A program made the position numbers and the translations under genes. A DNA stretch of 64,000 bases, taken from the NCBI RefSeq assembly GCF_014695725.1, contig NZ_JACJOU010000025.1, positions 62,001-126,000 of the forward strand, in the 5' to 3' direction. Position 1 is the first letter of the stretch, and every line of letters starts with the position of its first letter. The notes beneath the pieces were generated by a model, which was given only the letters and a program-made list of their open reading frames with translations, ran no database searches and was not told where the DNA came from. The DNA is from Microcoleus sp. FACHB-672. Its GTDB lineage: Bacteria > Cyanobacteriota > Cyanobacteriia > Cyanobacteriales > Oscillatoriaceae. Below are positions 1-7,285 of this stretch, one piece after another.

Positions 1-456
1 TTTAACTGTGAACAAGAAAGGGACTCGTTCGCCACCAGGCATCTGAACTGTCACAGCTTGAAAGTCTATCCCATCTTCTTCTACAAAGGTGAGGGAACCA
101 TCTTGTGCCGGCTTCAGTTTGCCTTGAATCTGGGTAAGGGTGGATGTGTACCGAGTCAGCATTTTGCCCGGAATAAATTTGGCCTCTTGCCGCTTATTGC
201 CAGATTCTTCCTTCACAAAAAAGGTTATTGGCTGTAAGCAAAGATCGGTCAAAACATAGGACTTGCTTGAATCAATAGGAATGGAACCGCGAGAAGTTTC
301 TTCTAATTTGGGACAGTTATTAGCCAGTCCAGTTCCTCTGATCTGGTCGTAGGTGAGTGGAACGCTACTTGCCGTTGCCGGCCCATCACTACAAGCAGTT
401 AATACACTCAGGCAAACCGCCAAAAGTGTCACGATGAACGCTCGATAATACCTCAT
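1..456 (-). CDS. psbO: Photosystem II manganese-stabilizing protein PsbO (partial, runs off left edge)
   Basis: Only the first 152 codons are in the window; the 3-prime part lies beyond base 1. The protein is the extrinsic 33-kDa lumenal subunit that stabilises the Mn4CaO5 cluster of photosystem II. The start ATG at 456 has GAGG about seven bases upstream. A signal peptide with a lipobox-like LTAC segment opens the protein. It is followed by the PsbO family hallmarks LTYDQIRGTGLANNCP, RGSIPID, SYVLTDLCLQP, FIPGKMLTRYTS, GSLTFVEEDGIDFQ and GGERVPFLF. Both Cys of the conserved N-terminal disulfide are present (NNCP and DLCL). The identification comes from my own translation of the minus strand. 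Confidence 0.96.
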   Translation of the reverse strand, partial: MRYYRAFIVTLLAVCLSVLTACSDGPATASSVPLTYDQIRGTGLANNCPKLEETSRGSIPIDSSKSYVLTDLCLQPITFFVKEESGNKRQEAKFIPGKMLTRYTSTLTQIQGKLKPAQDGSLTFVEEDGIDFQAVTVQMPGGERVPFLFTVK

Positions 457-995
457 GATCAACCTCAATCTCTAAGCTCAATCTCCAATGAAAAAAATCA
501 CTCCCGCAGCAATGTTATGTCAGGCTCTAGTGATTTAAGCGAAAGCACAGACTGCCTTTGACGCCCTGAGGAAGGGAGCATCAGCCGTCAAAAACACCCG
601 CGCTATGCTGTGGGATCGTCGGCCTCCCTAGTGATTTTGAGCCTTACATCTGACGCTAATTGCGTAGAGAATTGCTGCTTTTAAGGAGGCCAGATACAGC
701 ATCTAAAAGGATGGATTGCTTGACAGCAATTTTTCAAGCTTCAAAAGCAATGGCCGTAAAGCCTTTAGCCTGTAAGCTTTCTCAGAGCGCCAATCTGGAC
801 AATCTTACCAAAATTAGGATCGCTCTGAACCGATAGAGTGCGGGATGATCCCCGGATCTTTAATTAACAGGCTGTAGCGAGCGTTAAAAGGTTGAGTTTG
901 AGAGTCCTGCAAACGGTTTCTCAGCCTGTCTGCCAAAAGGGTGCCGGCAACGGAAAACGACTTGCACCGAACCCTAAAGGGCTGACAGCACTCAG
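457..995. other. Intergenic region upstream of psbO
   Basis: This 539-base spacer separates psbO from the MscS gene, both leftward, so it should hold the psbO promoter and leader and the MscS terminator. I see no convincing open frame and no perfect long hairpin with a T-run. A sigma-70-like promoter could not be assigned with confidence. Confidence 0.4.
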
Positions 996-1883
996 CTAAT
1001 TGCCATTTCCATGCTCGGCAACCGGATAGTGATCCTTGTATTTTTCTTGATCGAAGTGGTAAACCGTGCGAATCGGGTAAGGGATATTAATTTCAGCGAG
1101 ATCGCAGGCTTCTTTTAGGGCAATGATCACATTGGTTTGGGTGCGCCGTACTTGAGCTTTTTCTGGAAATGTCCAGTAGCGCACCATGAAGTTGATTGAG
1201 CTATCCCCAAAACCAACGATATCGATTTCTGCTGGGGGTTTCGATAAGACGCCTTCAACTTTTTTGACGGCTGACAAGAAGGTTTCAACCGCTTGCGGCA
1301 GAGAGGTATTATAATCTACTCCGATGGCTAAGTCAGTTCTGCGGTGAGGGAAGGCGGTGATTACCTGTACCGCATTTGTAAAGACAGATGCATTGGGCAC
1401 AACCACTCGTTCTCCCTGATAGGTGCGAATTTGGGTGGAACGAATGGAAATTTCTTCGACTGTGCCTTCAAAGCCTTCGACAATGATTTGATCGCCTATT
1501 CTAAAGGGTTCTTGCAACAGCAGGAGGATGCCGGCTAAAAAGTTTTTGAAGATATCTTGAAAGGCGAAACCAAAGGCAACGGAACTCAAACCCAATAAGC
1601 CAATGATGTCGCCCAGGCGCAAGGATGGAAATGCAACGACGCAGGCGACGAGGATACCAACAACCCAGGTAGCAACATAACTGACTTGGATCAGCAGCAA
1701 TCGCAGCGAAGGGTTTTTAATCGCCCGATGAACTGCTGCTGAGACAATGCTCCTAGTGATATTGGCGGCGTAGCGGGTGATGAAAAAGATCACAAGTGCC
1801 AGTCCTAATCCTGGCAATATCTTTATTGTTTGACCGAACAGCTCTAATAAGCTTTTATTAATTTGTTGAAGCAGATCCGTCAT
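996..1883 (-). CDS. Small-conductance mechanosensitive channel (MscS family)
   Basis: A 295-residue MscS-type channel that would open under membrane tension to release solutes on hypo-osmotic shock. Three hydrophobic segments lie near residues 18-40, 60-85 and 88-122. The third contains the pore-lining Gly/Ala-rich stretch GLSSVAFGFAFQDIFKNFLAG, followed by the family motif PFRIGDQI and the beta-domain segment RVVVPNASVF. The length is typical of the compact MscS class, with no extra ligand domain, unlike the second MscS gene in this window. It is transcribed towards psbO with a long gap, so it is probably its own unit. The ATG at 1883 is the first start in a frame that fits the family. Confidence 0.9.
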   Translation of the reverse strand: MTDLLQQINKSLLELFGQTIKILPGLGLALVIFFITRYAANITRSIVSAAVHRAIKNPSLRLLLIQVSYVATWVVGILVACVVAFPSLRLGDIIGLLGLSSVAFGFAFQDIFKNFLAGILLLLQEPFRIGDQIIVEGFEGTVEEISIRSTQIRTYQGERVVVPNASVFTNAVQVITAFPHRRTDLAIGVDYNTSLPQAVETFLSAVKKVEGVLSKPPAEIDIVGFGDSSINFMVRYWTFPEKAQVRRTQTNVIIALKEACDLAEINIPYPIRTVYHFDQEKYKDHYPVAEHGNGN

Positions 1884-2019
1884 GGTGAGAGCGTATTTAT
1901 TGGCGGCATCTGTACTATTCTAGCTGTCGGCTGCAATTTGGCTGGTGTGAAACTCCGGGTAGGGAACAGTGGGTTGGAAATTTCTTCACGTTTCCTATTT
2001 TCCCTTACTGAGAATTTCT

Positions 2020-2937
2020 CTATTGCGGAAAATTTAAAATATCTCTCTTCCAAAGCCTGTAGTAATGCAGGGTTGTTCTCAAAACATGTTCTACCCGTGA
2101 CATTTTTTTAACCGGCTGCTGGATGTTATTCTCATTCTCGTCTGGGACTTGTAGCAGTGGCTTATCCATCCAATAGCCCATCCCTGCCGGCACTAATTTA
2201 GAACCCAATACTGCACAATCTGATTTGGTAAAGTAATGGCTGACGATGCTTTTTCGAGTTAATTGGGGATTATTAATTGCAGTTCCCCCATGCAAAAGCT
2301 GGGAGTGCCAAATAAAAACATCTCCCTTTTTGGGCAGGAATATTTCTTCTTTTAAACCCCACTCACTGAGCTTTTGCTGCACGTATTCTTGCCAGGAAGG
2401 GAATTCTTCATTGACGACATGGGGGCTGCCGGTGGAAAACCGATAAATCGGGATTTTATGACTTCCTGGAACATAAGATAAGGGACCCGCATCGGGATGG
2501 CAATCTTCTAAAGCGATCCAAGTTGCTGCGAGATGGCAGTCACTCAGCGGTGTCATGTAAAGCGAATCGACATGAAGAAATTGCTGAGTGCCATAATCCA
2601 AGCTTAAGCTGTTACATAACACCGGCGCATCGGGTAAAAGTCCGTCTAAAATTTCTACTAATTGCTCATTTAAGCTGAGGCTGCGGACTTCCTCATAATT
2701 TAAATAAAGATCATTGACTTTGCAGCGGTGCTTCTTTTCTTCTTCAGAAAGAGCGCTCATATAGCACCGGCGATTAGTATCTATATCATCTACTACGACA
2801 TTATTGGGAGATTCTTTCCACAAGCGTTTGTGAAGTTGATTGACTTGATCTATCTCGGCATGGGAAAAAAATGCCGGTAAAACTAGATAGCCGTTTTCAT
2901 CCCAAAATTGTTGCTGTTCTCGCGTTAACATTGACAT
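2020..2937 (-). CDS. Phytanoyl-CoA dioxygenase (PhyH) family protein
   Basis: A 305-residue Fe(II)/2-oxoglutarate oxygenase fold. The metal triad is visible as HxD in FLHVDSLYM (H122, D124) and the distal His in SQLLHGG (H216). An Arg about 13 residues later (R229) suits 2-oxoglutarate binding. The N-terminus (FWDENGYLVLPAFF) is typical of PhyH proteins, and GPLSYVPGSH is the usual mid-domain motif. The substrate cannot be predicted: members hydroxylate lipids, secondary metabolites or small amines. There is no biosynthetic cluster around it. Either of two closely spaced Met codons could be the start; no strong ribosome-binding site separates them. Confidence 0.85.
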   Translation of the reverse strand: MSMLTREQQQFWDENGYLVLPAFFSHAEIDQVNQLHKRLWKESPNNVVVDDIDTNRRCYMSALSEEEKKHRCKVNDLYLNYEEVRSLSLNEQLVEILDGLLPDAPVLCNSLSLDYGTQQFLHVDSLYMTPLSDCHLAATWIALEDCHPDAGPLSYVPGSHKIPIYRFSTGSPHVVNEEFPSWQEYVQQKLSEWGLKEEIFLPKKGDVFIWHSQLLHGGTAINNPQLTRKSIVSHYFTKSDCAVLGSKLVPAGMGYWMDKPLLQVPDENENNIQQPVKKMSRVEHVLRTTLHYYRLWKRDILNFPQ

Positions 2938-3265
2938 TCTCTACACGATTGGTTATTTTGGATGACTGGTTGCCCCTATCAATTTATCCCCCTAATTCCA
3001 GAGTAAGGGGGTTTTAACGGGTTTGCTTCCATCGCAGTTTTGACTTTAGCCAGTTCCGGATATTTTCTAGCGACAGACTGAACTAACGAAAAGTTTTTTC
3101 TTACTCTGCTGTTATTGTAGGCAGAAACGAAACTTCAGCGATGAACACTTACGCTGAATTTGGGATAACTATCGGCAAGCTTATTAGCCTTGAAATCTTA
3201 TCATCAAAGTTTGGGACAATGAGGGATAAGATTTTATACTTTCTATAATTTCAAGGCTTTGCTTT
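2938..3265. other. Intergenic region with two hairpins
   Basis: This 328-base spacer lies between two leftward genes. It contains a short hairpin with arms CCCCCT (2988-2993) and AGGGGG (3006-3011) followed by TTTT. Next to the lipoprotein stop is a larger nested hairpin: the outer arms GCCTTGAAAT and ATTTCAAGGC and the inner arms AATCTTATC and GATAAGATT span 3187-3257. The nested hairpin probably ends the lipoprotein transcript or is a small repeat element. No coding frame is seen. Confidence 0.45.
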
Positions 3266-4024
3266 TTACTGAAGAGTAAAAGTTTTACTTCTGCTGACGC
3301 TGTCTCCACCGATTTTGTCACGCACTGTTATTTCTATCGTATATTCACCGGGGTCTAATTTTTCAGTTGTTGTTGCGTCAACAAAACCCACTGGAGACTT
3401 AGCGATATCATTGGGTAAAGCGATATGTCCTTGATCACCCAATACGCTTTCTTGTGCTCCGATCACTTCTCCTTGAGAATCTTTGACTTGAATATCTAAA
3501 TCGAAGCGGTTTTTCCCGTCGTCACCTTTTTCAAATTTACCAACATTCACTAAAACCAGATTGACTTGATCGCCTTTTTGAAAAACTCCGTTTTCAATCG
3601 GTTCTAGCTTGCCGGTGCTTTCATCTTGCTTGGCTAAAATTGCGGATTCTACTGCTAATTCTGCGCCGACAGCGGATTCGGCAGATGGAGAAGATTCAGC
3701 AGTTGGAGAAGATTCGGCACTTGGAGAAGATTCCGCAGATAGTGGATCTTCAGCAGATGGAGAAGATTCGGCACTTGGAGAAGAGCCGGCAGATGGAGAA
3801 GATTCGGCACTTGGAGAAGAGCCGGCAGATGGAGAAGATGTGACTGCCGGCAAAGGTTCAGAGGATGTGGCAGCTGGCAACGATTCAGACTTAGCAATTG
3901 ATGTAGATTCAGCTGTTGGTGAAGTTTCGGCTGCCGGTTGTGATTTGTCTGAACAACCATTTAAAAAAATTATTAAACTGCTTAAAACAATAGAAGCTGA
4001 GGCCAAAGTCAATTGTTTACGCAT
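3266..4024 (-). CDS. Lipoprotein with Ser/Pro/Ala tandem repeats, function unknown
   Basis: A 252-residue secreted lipoprotein. A short basic N-terminus and hydrophobic core end in the lipobox LNGC (Cys about 24), so it should be lipid-anchored. Residues of roughly 30-120 form a low-complexity linker built from SPSAESSPSAGS-type units. At DNA level it includes a perfect 36-base tandem repeat (3755-3790 and 3791-3826). The C-terminal 120 residues look like a beta-sandwich (EYTIEITVRDKIGGDSVSRSKTF), perhaps a ligand-binding or surface domain. I do not recognise a named family. It is flanked by unrelated genes. Confidence 0.75.
   Translation of the reverse strand: MRKQLTLASASIVLSSLIIFLNGCSDKSQPAAETSPTAESTSIAKSESLPAATSSEPLPAVTSSPSAGSSPSAESSPSAGSSPSAESSPSAEDPLSAESSPSAESSPTAESSPSAESAVGAELAVESAILAKQDESTGKLEPIENGVFQKGDQVNLVLVNVGKFEKGDDGKNRFDLDIQVKDSQGEVIGAQESVLGDQGHIALPNDIAKSPVGFVDATTTEKLDPGEYTIEITVRDKIGGDSVSRSKTFTLQ
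3755..3838. repeat. 36-base perfect tandem repeat inside the lipoprotein linker
   Basis: Two identical adjacent 36-base units (3755-3790, 3791-3826) are followed by a partial third (3827-3838). Related imperfect copies extend to about 3680. The unit is a multiple of three, so copy-number change keeps the frame and would only alter linker length. Confidence 0.9.
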
Positions 4025-4333
4025 TTTTAGCCTTTTATTCCTTTGCCTTAAATAAAGCCTTGTATTTTCAAGAAAGCTAGAGTAGCAGTTTTGTTAAGAA
4101 ATGTCAAGAGACGGGTAAATGGGAAACCGGCCAGTGAAAATACCAAAGACAATTACCCTTGCGGACAAAAACAGATATAAATGACACAATACGAGTCTTT
4201 CCCCAATACAAAGCGCATTCGAGCAGTAATAAAATCTATAATTTAGTTTGTGTGCTAGGAAACAGATTTCCCCCGTATAGCCGCGCTTACAGCCTTTTAG
4301 CGCCAAACTCCTTACAGATTATCCCCGCTTTCC

Positions 4334-5683
4334 ATGACTACCCTTCCCCGCCGGTATCACATCACAACCTTCGGCTGCCAAATGAACAAAGCCGACTCCG
4401 AGCGTATGGCTGGCATCCTTGAAGATATGGGCTTTGCGTGGTCAGAAGACCCCAACGATGCAGATTTGATTCTATACAATACCTGCACAATTCGGGATAA
4501 CGCCGAGCAAAAAGTTTATTCTTATTTAGGCAGACAAGCTCACCGTAAGCGCCTGCAGCCAAACCTCACCCTCGTCGTTGCCGGCTGCGTTGCTCAGCAA
4601 GAAGGGGAAGCGCTGTTGCGAAGAGTGCCAGAACTTGACTTGGTAATGGGACCCCAACACGCCAACCGGCTAAGAGACTTACTCGAACAAGTCTTCGCCG
4701 GCAGTCAGGTGGCAGCAGTTGAGCCGGTTCACATCATGGAAGACATCACTAAACCGCGCCGTGACAGTAATGTTACCGCCTGGGTGAATGTGATTTACGG
4801 CTGTAATGAGCGCTGCACCTACTGTGTTGTTCCAAATGTACGTGGCGTTGAGCAATCTCGCACACCGGAAGCAATTCGTGCGGAAATGGAAGAATTAGGC
4901 CGGCAGGGTTATAAAGAAGTGACACTGTTGGGTCAAAATATTGATGCTTACGGACGCGATTTACCAGGCGCTACCGCAGAAGGCCGGCATCAGCACACCC
5001 TCACAGATTTGCTGCACTACGTTCAGGATGTGCCAGGAATTGAGCGCCTCCGCTTTGCCACTAGCCATCCCCGCTATTTTACAGAACGTCTGATCCGCGC
5101 CTGTTCTGAGTTACCAAAAGTGTGCGAACATTTCCACATTCCTTTCCAGTCAGGCGATAATGACATCCTCAAGGCAATGTCGCGGGGTTATACTCACGAG
5201 AAATATCGCCGCATTATCGACACAATCCGTCAATATATGCCCGATGCTTCTATCACTGCAGATGCGATTGTGGGCTTCCCTGGAGAAACAGAAGCACAGT
5301 TTGAAAAAACACTCAAACTGGTGGAAGATATTGGGTTTGATTTGGTGAATACGGCTGCCTATTCGCCGCGTCCAGGTACACCGGCTGCCTTGTGGGAAAA
5401 TCAGCTCAGTGAAGAGGTAAAAGCCGACCGGCTGCAACGTCTGAATCACCTGGTTTCTATCAAAGCTGGTGAACGCTCAGAGCGCTATTTAGGGCGAATT
5501 GAGGAAGTGTTGGTGGAGGAGCAAAACACCAAAGATCCCAGCCAATTGATGGGACGTACAAGCGGCAACCGGCTCACATTTTTCCCCGGCAATATTGCTG
5601 AATTAAAAGGTCAGCTTGTGAAAGTCAAAATTACCGAATTTCGCGCGTTTAGTTTGACGGGTGAACTTGATTTAGGCAATTAA
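4334..5683 (+). CDS. miaB: tRNA-2-methylthio-N6-dimethylallyladenosine synthase MiaB
   Basis: A 449-residue radical-SAM methylthiotransferase that adds the methylthio group to i6A37 of tRNAs reading UNN codons. The N-terminal UPF0004 domain carries its three cluster Cys (C15 in TFGCQMN, C51 in YNTCTIR, C85 in VAGCVA). The radical-SAM motif CxxxCxxC is in [17 protein letters not shown] (C157, C161, C164). The C-terminal TRAM domain occupies about residues 380-446. The length is normal for MiaB, and the PNVRG sequence after the third Cys favours MiaB over MtaB or RimO. No clear Shine-Dalgarno precedes the ATG at 4334. It ends at a strong hairpin terminator. Confidence 0.95.
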   Translation: MTTLPRRYHITTFGCQMNKADSERMAGILEDMGFAWSEDPNDADLILYNTCTIRDNAEQKVYSYLGRQAHRKRLQPNLTLVVAGCVAQQEGEALLRRVPELDLVMGPQHANRLRDLLEQVFAGSQVAAVEPVHIMEDITKPRRDSNVTAWVNVIYGCNERCTYCVVPNVRGVEQSRTPEAIRAEMEELGRQGYKEVTLLGQNIDAYGRDLPGATAEGRHQHTLTDLLHYVQDVPGIERLRFATSHPRYFTERLIRACSELPKVCEHFHIPFQSGDNDILKAMSRGYTHEKYRRIIDTIRQYMPDASITADAIVGFPGETEAQFEKTLKLVEDIGFDLVNTAAYSPRPGTPAALWENQLSEEVKADRLQRLNHLVSIKAGERSERYLGRIEEVLVEEQNTKDPSQLMGRTSGNRLTFFPGNIAELKGQLVKVKITEFRAFSLTGELDLGN

Positions 5684-5701
5684 AGCAGGGAACCCATTTT
5701 T

Positions 5702-5751
5702 GCAAATAGGGCTGTAGGCGTGTTACCAGCGTGCTTACAGCCCTATTTTGC
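5702..5751 (+). terminator. Hairpin terminator after miaB
   Basis: The arms around TAGGGCTGTA (from 5702) and TACAGCCCTATTTTGC (to 5751) pair almost perfectly over about 17 bases. The loop is near GTGTTACCAGC, and the descending arm supplies a short T-run. It lies 19 bases after the miaB stop. Confidence 0.75.
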
Positions 5752-5767
5752 TAATCAATCTGGAGTC

Positions 5768-5962
5768 ATGCTGGGCAAAATGGTGACTATCCGTAAGCCA
5801 GTTGAATTGATTCACGAACTCTTGTACAATCCTGAATCACCTTCTGGGGTGATTGGATTTGCCCCAGCTTATCTCCCTGAGGGGCAGTGGGAGTGAGTGC
5901 CAGCGAACAGAACCCGCGAGCTTGAAGATATCAAAGTTTATCTGCGAAATTTAGCCCTGTAA
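5768..5962 (+). pseudogene. Short reading frame interrupted by an in-frame TGA
   Basis: From ATG 5768 the frame reads 42 residues (opening MLGKMVTIRKPVELIHELL), hits TGA at 5894-5896, then stays open for 21 more codons (ending EDIKVYLRNLAL) to TAA at 5960-5962. The amino acid composition on both sides is protein-like. This suggests a small gene, or the remnant of a larger one, broken by a nonsense change. I do not recognise the family, and chance remains possible at this length. Confidence 0.3.
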
Positions 5963-6068
5963 TTGGTAATTAGCAATAGTAATAAGTCATTGGGATGAGC
6001 AATTAATCATCCATCATTGTTACCCATTACCCATAAGCAAAAGACAAAGGACAAAGGATAATTAACAA
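5963..6068. repeat. Short repeat-rich leader of ddl
   Basis: The stretch is made of degenerate short repeats typical of cyanobacterial spacers: GGTAATTAGCAAT-like units, TTACCCATTACCCATAAG, and AGACAAAGGACAAAGGATAA at about 6041-6060. The last copy sits just before the ddl ATG, and its AAAGGA is the only Shine-Dalgarno-like sequence there. The same repeat is found before opcA. Confidence 0.6.
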
Positions 6069-7178
6069 ATGACAAAATTGCGAGTCGGACTGTTATTTGG
6101 TGGACGATCTGGAGAACATGAAGTTTCGATTAGTTCCGCACGGGCAATTGCACGCGCCTTGAGCGATGAGCAAAACACCGGCAAGTATGAATTGCTGCCG
6201 ATTTATATCCAAAAAGATGGTATTTGGCACGCCGGCGATGTGGCACAACAAGTTTTAACGGCTGGAAAACCCCTGCAATTAGAATCCCAAACTCCTGCCG
6301 CCCAACTTCCCCCAGCCGATTCCCAGGACTTGATTCCTAGCACTTCCCAACAGCTCAACCGTTGGCAATCTCCCCCGCAAGTGGCGGATGTGGACGTTTG
6401 GTTCCCAATTTTGCACGGCCCAAATGGTGAAGATGGTACGGTGCAAGGATTGCTGAAATTAATGCAAGTCCCGTTTGTGGGATCTAGGGTTTTAGGTTCA
6501 GCGATGGGGATGGATAAAATTGCCATGAAAATGGCGTTTGGTCATGCCGGTTTGCCCCAAGTAAAATACATGGCAATTAACCGCTCGCAAATCTTCTCTA
6601 ATCCTTGTGTTTTTCCCAAACTTTGCGACGAAATTGAGCAAACCCTCGGTTATCCTTGTTTTGTCAAACCGGCAAATTTAGGCTCCTCTGTCGGTATTTC
6701 TAAAGTGCGTTCCCGCGAACAGTTAGAAGCGGCTTTAGATAGTGCCGCCAGCTATGATCGGCGGATTATTGTTGAAGCCGGTGTTGTCGCCAGAGAAGTG
6801 GAATGCGCGGTGTTAGGCAATGATCACCCCAAAGCATCGGTTGTGGGCGAGATTACTTATCAAAGTGATTTCTACGATTACGAAACCAAATATACCGAGG
6901 GAGTTGCCGGTTTAGCGATCCCAGCATCTCTGCCAGAGGCAGTCACCCAAAAAATTCAAGAAATGGCCATTCAAGCATTTTTGGCTGTCGATGCTGCCGG
7001 TTTGGCACGGGTAGATTTCTTTTATGTTGAATCCACCGGCGAAGTATTAATTAACGAAATCAATACGATGCCAGGGTTTACCGCTACCAGTATGTACCCC
7101 CAACTATGGGCAGCCACCGGCATCCCGTTTCCAGAATTAGTCGAACAACTGATCCAACTGGCACTTGAAACTAGATAG
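6069..7178 (+). CDS. ddl: D-alanine--D-alanine ligase
   Basis: A 369-residue ATP-grasp ligase that joins two D-Ala for the peptidoglycan stem peptide in the cytoplasm. The N-terminal signature [16 protein letters not shown] is intact. So are the ATP-grasp lysine/glycine loop [16 protein letters not shown] and the Mg-binding C-terminal motif [17 protein letters not shown]. The length fits cyanobacterial Ddl. The start ATG at 6069 is preceded by a short-repeat sequence containing AAAGGA, which may act as the ribosome-binding site. It converges on hetF across a repeat-filled gap. Confidence 0.96.
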   Translation: MTKLRVGLLFGGRSGEHEVSISSARAIARALSDEQNTGKYELLPIYIQKDGIWHAGDVAQQVLTAGKPLQLESQTPAAQLPPADSQDLIPSTSQQLNRWQSPPQVADVDVWFPILHGPNGEDGTVQGLLKLMQVPFVGSRVLGSAMGMDKIAMKMAFGHAGLPQVKYMAINRSQIFSNPCVFPKLCDEIEQTLGYPCFVKPANLGSSVGISKVRSREQLEAALDSAASYDRRIIVEAGVVAREVECAVLGNDHPKASVVGEITYQSDFYDYETKYTEGVAGLAIPASLPEAVTQKIQEMAIQAFLAVDAAGLARVDFFYVESTGEVLINEINTMPGFTATSMYPQLWAATGIPFPELVEQLIQLALETR

Positions 7179-7285
7179 GGGGATGGGGGATTGGGCATGG
7201 GGCATGGGGCATCGGGTATAGAGGGGATGTATTTCTTCCCCTCTCCCCCTCTCCTACTCAGGACTGAGGACTCAGCACTCTCCCT
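7179..7285. repeat. GGGCATG-type and ACTGAGGACT-type short repeats
   Basis: This spacer between the convergent ddl and hetF genes consists of GGGCATGGGGCATGGGGCAT (from about 7193), a pyrimidine run, and CAGGACTGAGGACTCAGCACT (about 7258-7278). These are classic cyanobacterial short tandemly repeated sequences. The first family recurs at about 13180 and inside cobB at about 57866. Confidence 0.8.

Noticed and set aside
3609-4055. 148-codon rightward frame across the lipoprotein
   Set aside because: It is the complement of the Ser/Pro/Ala repeats; the leftward frame has a signal peptide and lipobox.
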